From Erodium maritimum (Eukaryota; Streptophyta; Magnoliopsida; Geraniales; Geraniaceae), in the NCBI GenBank assembly GCA_963921825.1, contig OY997588.1, positions 126,635,203 to 126,699,202 of the forward strand: a DNA stretch of 64,000 bases, read 5' to 3'. A program made the position numbers and the translations under genes. How positions within the stretch are numbered: the stretch's first letter is position 1; every line of letters begins with the position of its first letter. The notes beneath the pieces are model-generated. The model was not told the origin of the DNA. It ran no database searches and saw only the letters and a program-made list of their open reading frames with translations. Positions 23,009-34,004 of this stretch are shown in pieces.

Positions 23009-24748
23009 TTTTTTTTGGATAAGCTCGAATAATTTTATTAGAAAAAGGTGAGATCCAAGAAGGATCCAACCGAAAGACAACCATTACAAAGGAGCTCTCA
23101 GAAGGAGCTGCGGGAACGATTCCCGAAACAAAAACTGAAAGGGAACACAAAATCACCCATCAGTTACCCATTCTTCATCTTTCGAAGTCAGGGTCGGATC
23201 ATCAAAAGCCTTAGCTTGATGAACTAGTTGAGCGGCCTGAGTAAGGGTAGCTGCATGAGCTAGCCGAGCATCTTGCACTTGCTTCCCAATATCCACAGGA
23301 TTAACCCATCTCTCTCGACTCTGGGAATGGGTTGGTTTGATTTGAACAGTATAGTAATCCCCAAAGAATTTAGGAGGTCGACTCTGTCGATTCGAAACTC
23401 TAGAAGGTAGTTTCGACTGACGTCCCTTGTCAGAGGGTTTAAGTAGAGCCTCCTTCCATGGACTACTCCGTTGATCACCGTTAAGATCGTTAGATACCAC
23501 CTGATTTGACTGTGTCAAAAGAGCAGGGCCCAAACCAAGCCCAACCAATTTACCATCTGCTGGGTTGCATTTAAGCCCAAAATAAGGTCTGCACCCATAC
23601 TCGACCCAGCAGTCATCACACTGAAAATTTTCTCAGCGTCACCAATTTGTGCCGCCTTTAACGCGTCCAACCTGTACCCATCTCCTGATTCTACGTTCGA
23701 GTCATCAAGTTGGGACGAGAATATCACGTCTTGATTGGAAATCAAATCTCCGGTGATTACGATCACTGACTCATCGCGATTCACCGTGATTGCAGGAGAT
23801 GGAAACTGAACTCGAGATCCATCCAAGGCCATCAAAGAAGTTACTGGAATCGCGGCCGGAGGAACTCCAGTCTGACCAGACTGATTGTCAGTGGAAATCG
23901 CCGGACTTGCCTCAGCCAAGGAATCCTGGACACCACCATGCTCAATCTCCATGCTCTACTCCACAATCGAGATCACATCGTTACCTCTCGAACTCCGGTG
24001 CACCTCCAAGGGAAGATCAACAACGTCCTGAACACCAGAGGACACTGGGGTATGATGCAGTGAATCCGAAGCCAGGTTAGTCATCATTGACATGCTCTGT
24101 TTTGGAGCTCCGATGAGAGGATCGAGTTTCTAGCGTCTGGCGATGGCTACAAACAGGATGTGACCGTTCATCTTCATCCTATTCATGCTCTCAACGGCTT
24201 GGAGAGCCGCTTCCTTCGAACGGAAACGAACGAAACAAAACAACTGGTTCTTGCGATTCGGTCTACTCAACGCAAACGAAGACATTACCTCACCAAAAGG
24301 TCCGAAGGTATTACACAACCACTCCTCCATCATTCCAAATGGTAAATTACAAACGAAGATCTCTTTGTCGACAAGTTGTATCTGCCTTGGTCGTCTTCCA
24401 CGTCTAGGCTTAAGCTTCCCAAACCAATCTGGAACTACCTTGACCTGCTGCAACTGATCGGAGGCCTTTGTTTTCTCCACAGCAGGAGTTAACACCTTGG
24501 CCTTGGACTTCGCCTTGGCTGCTCGTCTGCGTTCCTTCTTGCGATCAGGTTTACCGGCTAAAGCTTTTGTCCTCGAAACTCCACCAGAAAACTTGTTAGC
24601 CTTCTTACCCTTTTTGTCCTCCTTAACGGAGCCTGTAACTAGATTGCAGTACTCTGCATATAAGGCTAGTAACGTAGAACAAAAAATAGGGAATGAAAGG
24701 ATGCCATTCTCAGTTGAAGAAGCCATTTAGTGAATACCGACGATAAAG
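23009..24748 (-). mobile_element. ORF1-only LINE derivative, copy 2
   Basis: A perfect 12-bp duplication ACAACTTGATTT (22997-23008 and 24749-24760) brackets the element. The tail at the left is a T-run read on plus (poly(A) on minus), preceded on the minus strand by AATAAAATTATTCGAGCTTATCC. That ending closely matches the AATAAAATTTTGCGCTTATCC of the copy at 17415-19266. From the 5' end at 24748 there are only about 20 bases before the ORF1 ATG. ORF1 with its RRM occupies most of the element, and no EN or RT sequence is present between ORF1 and the tail. It landed within pol of copia-1. Confidence 0.87.
23153..24726 (-). pseudogene. LINE ORF1-type RRM protein, interrupted
   Basis: The ATG at 24726 opens MASSTENGILSFPIFCSTL. 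A Lys/Arg-rich region follows (KPDRKKERRRAAKAKSK), then the RRM with RNP2-like IFVCNLPF and RNP1-like LFCFVRFRS, closing with NGHILFVAIARR. A TAG follows at 24130. The same frame continues to about 23515 with another TAG before 23952, and the C-terminal part (SPWKEALLKPS) is in a shifted frame, 23153-23548. The N-terminal FCS...YAEYCNLV and the PWKEALLK motif are shared with the other ORF1-only copy, so the two belong to one family. Confidence 0.8.
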
Positions 24749-24811
24749 ACAACTTGATTTACTAGATCATTATCAACATGTGGAAAGTTAGAGATCAATC
24801 TCAATTTGAAC

Positions 24812-27174
24812 TGTCACGCCCCAATTTCAGCGAACCGAACTCGGGACGCGAACTTTTAAAAACATGAACACTTGAAACCTGTTTTCAATAAAAGCTTTGA
24901 CATTTCCATTTACTTCTCAAAATAATAAGAGTATTTACAATACAAAAACGTCCCAACAAGTGGACAAGGTACAACATCCGTCACTAGACTCAACAAAAGT
25001 AAAGACCAGACTCCGCTCCAAGCTCCAAGAACTTCAAGAGCTAACCTAGTCCGTCCGGTGATCAGTACCTGTAGGAAAAGCAGCTAGGGGTGAGCGTTCG
25101 CTCACCTCCACGGATAACAGACTGACTATGGCATAATTAGCAGAAAAAGCCAGTAACACTAAAACCAAACCCAACACCGGGACTACAGTCCCCAACTCAA
25201 GTACTCAACTGACCCACACCCCGTCACCTTCCTCAACAGACTCGACACTCGATAATACAGTGTAGGCCCGACACAACTATCGACGACCTCCTCAAGGACT
25301 CGAACGAAACGACACAACACCAAACAAGATCACAAAGGATCGCACACCAGCTGCTCAGTAACCAATCTCAATCAGGTCAGGGTTCGACCTATCGCAATTC
25401 CTCGACACGAAGTCGGATCAGGCTGTCGACCTTTCAAACTCGCAATTCCTCGACACTAAGTCGGATCAGGCTGTCGACCTTTAAAACTCGCAATTCATCG
25501 ACACTAAGTCGGATCAGGCTGTCGACCTTTAGAACTCACCACCCCAGGTAACCACAATCACAATCACAGGCAAGTTCAATCACACAGGCACTCAAGACAC
25601 CTCAACAGTCAAGACTCGGGTTCAACAACCCCACGTCACTTACTGCCACTCAAGACACCAAATTAAATACACGGCTCTCATGGCCACCCCGACTCAACAA
25701 TTAAATACGGGCTCTCAAGGCCACCCAAACTCAACAATTAAATACGGGCTCTCAAGGCCACCCAAACTCAACAATTAAATACGGGCTCTCAAGGCCACCC
25801 AAACTCAACAATTAAATAAAACGCACGACAACCTCCGGCATACTCGATGCCTCCAACGGTCCTAAAATCACTAGTTTCACAAACAACCTCCGGGCATGGT
25901 CATATGCCTCCAGTAATTCAATTATCGCTAAGTTCTCTGTTCCTACGACACTACTAAGTGTCACATGCTTTTCTCATAATTACTAAATTCCCGTAACATG
26001 CTTTTCTAATATTTAAATAAATCTACTCAACCCACGACACCCCGGTGTCACATGCAATTCTACTATTAACTTTCCCTAATCAGGGCCGAGATCCGGCTAC
26101 TTTTCCCTACCTCGTATATAATCCCAAAAGCGCTCCAACAACACCCGAAGCACACTCAGTCACTCGTCGAGCTTCCCCTTGCCTCGGTCCGTAGCACGAT
26201 CTAAAAGAACACAAATTCAAAGTACTTTTAAACTAGTACGAATAAACCGAAAATTAATAAACTTAACGCCCAAACGTAACCCCGACAACGACGATCACTC
26301 CCAAACTTCCCAATTACTCGATATTGCCGAAAAAGGACCCGTAAGGGCCAGATTCGCCCGACATGGCGAATCTGCCCGGTTTTGGTTAATTGCCTTCCGG
26401 GGCTCCAAAAGTCCCCATTTTCGTTTCTACGGTCTTAGAATAAATCAAGGAACTCAACGCACTTGACGGAATCGAATTCCGACTTCTAAATCAATTAATT
26501 AACGTTTAAAGTTTCCCAAAACCCGTTAATTACAACTTCTCCAATTTAATTCCAAAATTCGATTTGGTTTGGGATAAATGGTCCGGGGAACGTTTTAAAC
26601 TACCCGAGTAATTAAAACGCGAACAACCGAGCACGTGGGCCCCACCCAAAGGGCTTGGCCGTGCCCTAGGGTTTTAGGGAGGGGCTCGGCCACCAAGTGG
26701 TGGCTGCTGCCACCTCCGGCCAGCCACCACATGGCCGGCCGGCCACCACCCACGGTGGCCGGAGCTCCTCCCGAGCCTCCGGTCACCGGAAAACGTGAAA
26801 TTTCTCTCCCAAACACCTCTAAAACGTCTCCAACACCTCTCTAATCTCTACACAACCCTAAACCAAATTTTATAACCAAACCCTAGCTCTTGAAAATAAT
26901 CGAAACGAGAATCGGTTCGGGTATTACCGTAGAGGAGAAAGAGGGGAACGGGATTGCTCTTTGCTTCAAGACGATCCAAGGGCTCGATCACAAACCCTAG
27001 CTCCACCTTTCTTCTTCTCTCTTCTTCTTCTTCCCCTTCTCTCTCTAAAACCTCTCTTCCTCTTTCTAATTTTTAAAACAAAAACAACTAACTCCAACTT
27101 CCCCCCTCTTAAAAATTTTAAATTTTCCTGTTTTTCGCAGGTTTGACTGACGTTGACCAGAAGTGGTTATTACA
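24812..27174 (-). mobile_element. Solo LTR 1 of the TGTCACGCC family (2.36 kb)
   Basis: A perfect 5-bp TSD, TGAAC (24807-24811 and 27175-27179), flanks a TG...CA sequence starting TGTCACGCCCCAATTTC and ending GGTTATTACA. It interrupts copia-1 pol between the integrase and RT parts. Internal tandem repeats are a unit of about 49 bp around CGACACTAAGTCGGATCAGG (25395-25535, three copies) and a unit of about 37 bp containing CGGGCTCTCAAGGCCACCC (25670-25810). The landmark GTACCTGTAGGAAAAGC with GGGTGAGCGTTCGCTCACC (25065-25110) is shared with the other three. Its 3' part (26600-27174) differs from theirs and has no clear TATA equivalent. Confidence 0.88.
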
Positions 27175-27179
27175 TGAAC

Positions 27180-27970
27180 TCTAACGACAACGATTTGATC
27201 GACTAATGTAGGAGGTTGCTCAGTAATAGTTTCAGAATTTGAGCTCTGCAACCGATTCCTCCCACTGATCAAATCATTCTTAAGAAACTTTGCATTTCTT
27301 GACTCCACAATCCTAGTGCTATGAGATGGACAGTAAAATCTGTATCCCTTGGATCGTTCCACATATCCAACAAAATAACCGCTAAGGGTTATAGGATCCA
27401 GTCTATTTCCTTGTGGGTTGTAAATCCTCACTTCAGACGGGTATCCCCATATGCGTACATGGTGTAAACTTGGTATCCGACCCTTGAATAATTCAGAAGG
27501 TGTCTTGAAACAGACTTGGTTGGAACACAGTTTAATATGTACACAATCGTCTTAAGTGCATTAATCCACAAGAATAATGGGAGATGCACATTACTACGCA
27601 TACTCCTCACCATCTCCATCAAGGTCCAGTTTTTACTTTCAGCTACACCTTTCTCACTAGGAGATCCTGGATTGGTGTATTGAGCAACTATTTCATGCTC
27701 CTGAAGAAACTTAGCTAACGGACCCGATGCTTGACCACCTTCGTTGTATCTACCGTAATACTCTTCTCCTTTGTCACTCTTGACAATCTTAATTTTCTTC
27801 TCACATTGATTTTCAATGTGCACCCTTTTTTGGATCTTCAATGTGCACCCTTTTTGGATATCTTGGTTTGCTTTCCCTTTATGCAATCCACACAAACCTC
27901 GAAATCAGAAAAGTCTAGAGTACTAAGTACTCCATCTTTTACTAATCTCTTGATATGCACACAATCGTGA
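27180..27970 (-). pseudogene. copia-1 integrase, partial
   Basis: On the minus strand, the GAG-pre-integrase region (LVKDGVLSTLDFSDF, CVDCIKGK) leads into the integrase core: KSDKGEEYYGRY, the conserved D-containing segment, then GPLAKFLQEHEIVAQYTNPG and GVAESKNWTLMEMVRSM. A short direct duplication of about 25 bp (TTTTTTGGATCTTCAATGTG region, 27815-27860) interrupts the frame. The C-terminal chromodomain-like part (GYFVGYVERSKGYRFYCP) lies at 27290-27430. Homology ends abruptly at 27970, where sequence of the (TA)n transposon G begins. Confidence 0.85.
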
Positions 27971-28977
27971 TGTGTTTTGCAAATTTAGTGTATATGGTTT
28001 GCGGATTTAGTGTATATGGTTTGCGGATTTAGTGTATATGGTTTGCAGATTTAGTGTATATGGTTTGCGGATTTAGTGTATATGGTTTGCGAGTTTAGTG
28101 TGTTTTGCAAATTTAGTCTATATGGTTTGCGGATTTAGTGTATATGGTTTGCGGATTTAGTGTATATGGTTTGCGAATTTAGTGTATATAGTTTGCGAAT
28201 TTAGTGAATAGGGACATTTTGCTCTATTCTCATCTAATCGAGTCAAGGCATGGAAGTTCTTTGCTGGTATGTTGGGAGCATTTTTCAAACAAATCAAATG
28301 CACTGAACATCAAGAAGATGAAGATATTACAAATCAGCATAATATAGTATATATATTTATATATGGTATTAGACAATTAATATGATGATTTAAGTAACTG
28401 ACTTGGTGTTACAGGGGTTGCCAACTACAAGCACTTTGACATTTGGAGATGCAACAACATTGAGAGCACTGAATCAATAAAGATACAATTTTGAGCAACA
28501 CACATATAACATATATATATATAGACACACTATAAATAACACTAAATTCGTAAACCATATACACTAAATCCGCAAACCATATACACTAAATCCGCAAACC
28601 ATATACACTAAATTTGCAAAACACACAAAATTCGCAAACCATATACACTAAATCTACAAACCATATACACTAAATCCGCAAACCATATACACTAAATCCG
28701 CAAAACACATCACACTTTTTCGCACTCATATTCACACATCCACACACTTATTCAAAAACACATCAAAATATATGCAATTCACTACTTGTTAGAAAGCTCT
28801 TGAAATAATAAGAATATTGGCGCAAGAAAAAATGAAATCGGAGTTGAAACAAAACGGGAAAAATTTAATTAATAAACTTGATTATAAAAAAAGGGGGGCA
28901 TTTTCTGAACGCGACACATGGCGCAATCTGGTTGAGTTCGCATGTTCGCACCGTAACTCATGGTTCGCACATGATTG

Positions 28978-28982
<5 letters not shown>
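27971..28982. mobile_element. (TA)n-flanked TIR transposon G, left end deleted
   Basis: The right end read inward (GAGAGCAATCATGTGCGAACC, then ACGGTGCGAACATGCGAAC) matches the termini of elements D and F. The body carries two opposed arrays of a 22-bp unit containing TTTGCGGATTTAGTGTATA (about 27973-28206 forward, 28540-28720 reversed), with a captured gene fragment between them. The left arm is missing and begins within what is internal sequence in F and in the arm at 49568-50041 (GTGATGTGTTTTGC). This marks a deletion that also removed part of copia-1. Confidence 0.8.
28208..28470 (-). pseudogene. Captured fragment of NADP-malate dehydrogenase gene (in G)
   Basis: On the minus strand, exon-like sequence 28470-28404 encodes a segment ending VKVLVVGNPCNT. 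An intron of about 105 bp starts at GT and ends in CAG. The next exon (about 28297-28208) encodes [28 protein letters not shown]. These are the conserved coenzyme and substrate-binding blocks of plant NADP-dependent malate dehydrogenase; LTRLDxNRA holds the substrate-binding Arg. A single extra T shifts the frame after the acceptor. The fragment has no start, end or promoter of its own, so it is hitchhiking host sequence. The same fragment, shorter, occurs in element F (53303-53541). Confidence 0.85.
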
Positions 28983-29013
<31 letters not shown>

Positions 29014-29015
<2 letters not shown>

Positions 29016-29369
29016 ATTGGTATCAGGTAAAAACCACCCCTGATTGTGCAAACTACGAACTTACCAGGTGCTGACACGTGGGCGCGCGCGCTGCTGATGC
29101 GCGCGCACAGAGCTGACACGTGGCGCGCACGGTGCTAATAGTTTGGGCGCACAATGCTAATAGGTTGGCCTATTAGCACTGTGCGCGCCAAACTATTAGC
29201 ACCGTGCGCGCGCGTGGTCAACACGCTCACGCGCGCGGGCAGAGGCGCGCGCGCATCTGCCACGTGTCAGCATCGCGCGCGCTCTGCTGACGTCACTTTG
29301 ACCGCATCCTGTGGCTTAGATTGGTTCGTAGTTTGCACAATAAGGAGGGTTTTTACTAGATAGCTACCC
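29014..29369. mobile_element. Foldback element A1 (356 bp, (TA)n-flanked)
   Basis: The ends are inverted repeats of about 45 bp: GGTATCAGGTAAAAACC on the left and, read inward from the right, GCTATCTAGTAAAAACC. Both are followed by TGTGCAAACTACGAAC. The interior is an extremely CpG-rich palindrome of GCGCGCAC units centred near 29165 (GCTAATAGGTTGGCCTATTAGC). The GC-rich core contrasts sharply with the A/T-rich surroundings. No coding capacity. Nearly identical to A2 at 39392-39741. Confidence 0.85.
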
Positions 29370-29689
29370 TATATATATATATATAGGGGTACAATCCGTT
29401 GTAAATGTAGCTTATGTTATAAAATGTAAATAGATTGTAATCATTGGATTAGATTAGATGGAAGGATGAGATTAAAATAGTCATTAATGGCATAAATGTA
29501 AATATAAAGAATTTTAAATATATTATGGACATTTTATATGGGATGGGTAAATGTGATTTAATTACTGCAATTTGATTTTTTTACGGTTAAAAAATCTGAT
29601 TTTTTAATAAATTCGAAAATATTATTTTTTTATTACTTTATTTTTGGAAAAAAAATTTAAAAAATTATTCAGCTTTTTTTCTATAATTT

Positions 29690-30285
29690 TATGATTAATA
29701 CTACTATTATTGAATTTTATAGCTACCGTTACAGAATTTATAGCTAATAATACAGTAATTTATAATCAATATTACAGTAATTTGTAGTCAATATTATAGT
29801 AATTTATAACTGATATTACAGTAATTTATAATCAATATTACAGTAATTTATAGACAATATTACAGTAATTTGTAAATAATGTTATGAAACTTTATAGTCA
29901 ATATTACAGTAATTTGTGAGTAATGTTACAACATAGTCCAAACGATGTTATAGAACAATCCAAACGATAATACAAAATAATCTGAACGACGTTACAGTTG
30001 AATCCGAACGATGTTACAAAATAATCCAAACGACGTCACAGAAGAATCGAAATGATAATACAAAATATATTACAAAATAATCCTAATAGGGTTACAAAAT
30101 AATCTGAACGACGTTACAGTTGAATCCGAATGATGTTACAAAATAATCCAAACGATGTTACAAAAGAACCCAAACGATGTTACAGAAGAATCCAAACGAT
30201 GTTACAGATCCAATCTAGTTACGAATAATCCAAACAATATTACAGAATGATCTAAATTATATTATAGTTAAATAAAAGCGATATT
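29690..30285. repeat. Degenerate TTACA-core minisatellite in element B
   Basis: Units of about 21 bp of the form ATTACAGTAATTTATAATCAAT (29740-29930) grade into units of about 20 bp of the form AATCCAAACGATGTTACA (29935-30285). Similar GATGTTACA units continue beyond the solo LTR (33640-34135). All contain TTACA, the complement of the TGTAA found in the element's terminal motif. Confidence 0.7.
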
Positions 30286-30288
30286 ACA

Positions 30289-33200
30289 TGTCACGCCCCA
30301 ATTTCAGCGAACCGAAACTAGGGGCGCGAACGTTTAAAGAGTTACAATACTGAAACCTGTTTTCGTTAAATCACTTTAAAAGTCAGTTTAGTTCCACAAA
30401 AGAATAATATTTACATCTCCAAATAATAGTCCCACACTTGGACAAAACGAGATACACGTCTCTAGACTCAAAACGCCCAGCAACCCGCTTCAAGCTCTTC
30501 AAGCTTCAGAAGCTCACCTAGTCCAGACTACGAACGGTACCTGTAGGAAAAGCAGCTAGGGGTGAGCGTTCGCTCACCACCACAGATAACATACTGACTA
30601 ACGCATAAATAGCAGACAAAGCCGGTGACACCAACCACGACTCAAAAGACACACACACGACCAATACTTTCCTCAACTGACTCAACACTCGGACATGTGA
30701 TGTAGACCCCACACTACGATCGACGACCTCCTCCAAAGACACGACTGACCACACAATACCAGACAGGATCACAAAGGATCGCAAAACGGCTGCTCAGTAA
30801 CCAATCTCTGTCTCTCGCCCTTTACCGATCATAGACGTGGTCAGGCGGTCGACCTGTCGCGCAACTTCTCCCGATCCCAGTCGGGAGGCTAACCCACAAC
30901 CTCTCCGCTTCACCCGATCCCAGTCGGGTGGTTAGCCACACCCGCGCGTCCTTCCCCCGATCCCAGTCGGGGAGCCAGCCCACAACCCCTCTGCTTCTCC
31001 TGATCCCAGTCGGGAGGCTAGCTACACCACACAACCTCCACCAGTATCAAGTAACCAATCACAATCACAAACAAGTTCAAACAGACAGTAACGACACCGG
31101 TGACAACTCCACAGGAACTCAAGGCCAACAAGACACTAACAATCAAACACAGGTTCAACCACCGTACGGGCCCTCATGGCCACCCAAGACACCAACGATA
31201 AAGTACGGGTTCACAACCCCACGGGCACTCACGGCCACCCAAAACACCGAAACGACAAAACGGGCTCTCATGGCCACCCAAGACTCAGCAATAATTAACA
31301 CGGGCTCTCAAGGCCACCCAAACTCAATCAACAAATAACACGGGCTCTCAAGGCCACCCAAACTCAACAACAAATAACACTGGCTCTCAAGGCCACCCAA
31401 ACTCAACAACAAATAACACGCACAACAACCTCCGGGCATGGTCATATGCCTCCAGTAAAACAGTTAACGCTAAGTTCTCTGCTCCTACGACACTACTAAG
31501 TGTCACATGCATTTCCAGTATTCGCTACGTTCCCGTATCATGCATTTCTAATATTCGATAACCTAAATAACCCACGACACCCCGGTGTCACATGCAATTC
31601 TACAGTTAACTTTCCCTAGTCAGGGCCGAGATCCGGCTACTTTTCCCTACCTCGTAAGCAACTCCAAAAGCACTCCACTAAACCCGAGATGATCGCAGTC
31701 ACTCGCCGAGCCTCCCTTTGCCTCGGTCCGCAGCACGATCTAAAAGAACACAGATTTAACTCACTTAAAAACTAGTACGAACAGGCCGAAATTAAATAAA
31801 CTCAACGCCCAAGAGTAACCCCGATAATGTCGATAAAGGACCCTTAAAGGCCCGATTCGCCTGACATGGCGAATCTGCCCGGGTTTTGTAAATTGCCTTC
31901 CGGGGCTCCCCTTCGATCGGATCCGGACTCTAAATTTAACACGAAGCCCCAAATTAATAACGGTTCCGCCGTTAAGTTAAAGCTTACGATTTGTCCAGTT
32001 CAAATACGACAGTTGTCTTTTACACTCGAGCGGGCTAACAGTAGGGTCACGACGGATCGGGTTCGAGCACCCGCGCATCGAACCCAGATTTGATCTAAAC
32101 CCAGTTAAAACCCCTTTTTAGCTTAAACCGTCTTTGAAACTCCTTGCTTTAATTTATTCCAACTTTGATTTTAAAACAAAACGGTTTCCTTCTGCTCGTT
32201 TCCAAACTCGAGATTTTTGGTCCAAAACCCTTCTAAAACCGATTTGATTTCGTTTCCCCCCCCTTTTCGATTTAACTTAACTCAAGTTTGTTTAACAACC
32301 GACCTTCATTTTAAAACCCAATTAAATCAACCGATCTAGTTTTAACGATAACAATTTTACGTCCAAAGTCAAAGATCGAACTTTTGTTTCACATCTGATT
32401 TTCAATGTAAAACTCAACTTAACCCTTTTTTGTTCACATTTAAACAGATCAGGAAAAAAACGTAAGAAACATAATAACGATATCTTATATTTTGTCGTCC
32501 TTTACAATTTCAGATTTACAACGCTTACAATAATCCTTTAAACAAAACCAGAAATCACGCTTTGTTCTTGTTCCTTTCCATTTCGGGAGTTCCGTTCCAT
32601 CCCCGACCAGATCTGAACGAACTCGGGAAAGGGAAAAACAACAGAAGAAGAACGGGATCGGGTTCGGTGCGGCCGACCACCGGCGCCGGTCGGCCGAGGT
32701 TCCACGGGCCGAGAACTAACCGTGAGGAACGATGGCGGCGGTGGAGAGCGGCGGTGCACGGCGGTGTACGGCTCGGGTCCGGACGACTCGTCCCGTTCCG
32801 GATCTGACGAGCTCGCCGGCGACGGCGGGAGCTCGGGTCGTGTTCGGTCGAAGGGAAGGTGGAGCTCGGTGGCGAGCTAGGGCTCGGGACGGAACCGGTG
32901 GTGGACGGCCGGTTTTTGGACGGGGACGGGGAAGACGGCGTGGGGAGCTCGGGGCGAGGGTGGCCGGAGCTGGTGGTGGACAGTGGGAGTTTGGTGAGGA
33001 AGACGAAGGAGAAGGGAGAGGCAGGGAGGTCGGGGACGGTGGTTGTGTGGCTGGCCGGAGCGGTGACAGGGTCGGGATGGAGGAGAAGAAGACGGGACGA
33101 GGCTGGTGAGGGAGGTGGCGGCCGGAAACGGTGGTGGACGGGGCTGGTTTCGGCGAGGAAGACGAGAGAGGAGAGAGAGAGGAATCGAGAGGATCGAAGG

Positions 33201-33447
33201 AGAGGGAGGGAGGCTGCTGCGCGTTCTGATGCTGAAACCCTAGGGTTTCAGCTTATATCAGGACGCGTTGGGCCGAACCCTCTCGGGCCTCAGCTGAAAA
33301 ACGGGCCCAAGGCCCAAACGGCTGGCTGGCCGAAACAGGCCTGGCCTGTCCATTTTTTTTTTTTTTGCTTTACCACTTGTTTCAAAAACCTACCCTACGG
33401 TTTTCGGATTTTAATTTAATACCCTACGAAACGAAGCGGGTTTTACA
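30289..33447 (-). mobile_element. Solo LTR 2 of the TGTCACGCC family (3.16 kb)
   Basis: Perfect 5-bp TSD TTACA (30284-30288 and 33448-33452). It starts TGTCACGCCCCAATTTC and ends GCGGGTTTTACA. It carries a tandem repeat of about 60 bp with the hairpin CCGATCCCAGTCGG (30865-31020, four copies), the CGGGCTCTCAAGGCCACCC repeat (31150-31410), and a GC-rich block (32640-33220). On the minus strand, GATATAAGC about 170 bp from the end followed by AAACCCTAGGG suggests promoter and leader. Open frames in the GC-rich block are low-complexity and not called. It is inserted in element B. Confidence 0.9.
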
Positions 33448-33771
33448 TTACAAATCAAGAATATTAAACTAATGAAACATTTAATCTGCGGACATTAAAC
33501 TTTAGGAAAATCTTTATTATAGTTTCATAATATTATGTTACAGTTTTTGTCAATCTTTGTTACAGTTTTTGTTAAACATTATTACAGTTTTAAAAACATT
33601 ATGTTATCATTTTTAACGATTAAGCATTGAAAAATTACAAACCGATGTTACAAAAAATTACTACCGATGTTACAGTAGATGTTACAGAAAAATACTATCA
33701 CTGTTACAAAAATCGAGATCAATAGAGCTTGACGATTTAGCAATGAGAAATTACAAACGATATTATAGAAA

Positions 33772-34004
33772 TGGTTAATATCATAAAACACCACACAACT
33801 ATACACGTTTTTCAAATAACACATTAAGTTACGATTTTTTCATGTGGCTCATCTGTGTACCAACAAATTATCAAAGTTTGCTGATACATAGGTGTGTCAC
33901 TTGAAAAAATCGTTGATACATAGGTGTGCCACATGAAAAAATCATAACTTAGTGTGTTATTAGAAAAACGTGTATACTTGTGTGGTGCTTTATGATATTA
34001 ACCC
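33772..34004. mobile_element. MITE with 9-bp TSD, inside element B
   Basis: A 9-bp duplication TTATAGAAA (33763-33771 and 34005-34013) flanks a 233-bp palindromic element. The ends GGTTAATATCATAAA are inverted for about 75 bp on each side. The TSD length and long TIRs fit a Mutator-type MITE. No coding capacity. Confidence 0.8.

Noticed and set aside
27971-28982. Helitron explanation for the minisatellite-bearing elements
   Set aside because: Helitrons lack long terminal inverted repeats. Element F has arms matching for over 400 bp in inverted orientation, D has 50-bp TIRs, and the borders are (TA)n rather than an A/T site with a 3' CTRR hairpin.
32562-33419. Long open frames in the GC-rich part of solo LTR 2 (and at 46318-47005 and 52640-52939 in LTRs 3 and 4)
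   Set aside because: The frames are Arg/Gly/Pro-rich, differ between copies, follow tandem repeats, and are open on both strands, so they reflect base composition rather than selection for a protein.
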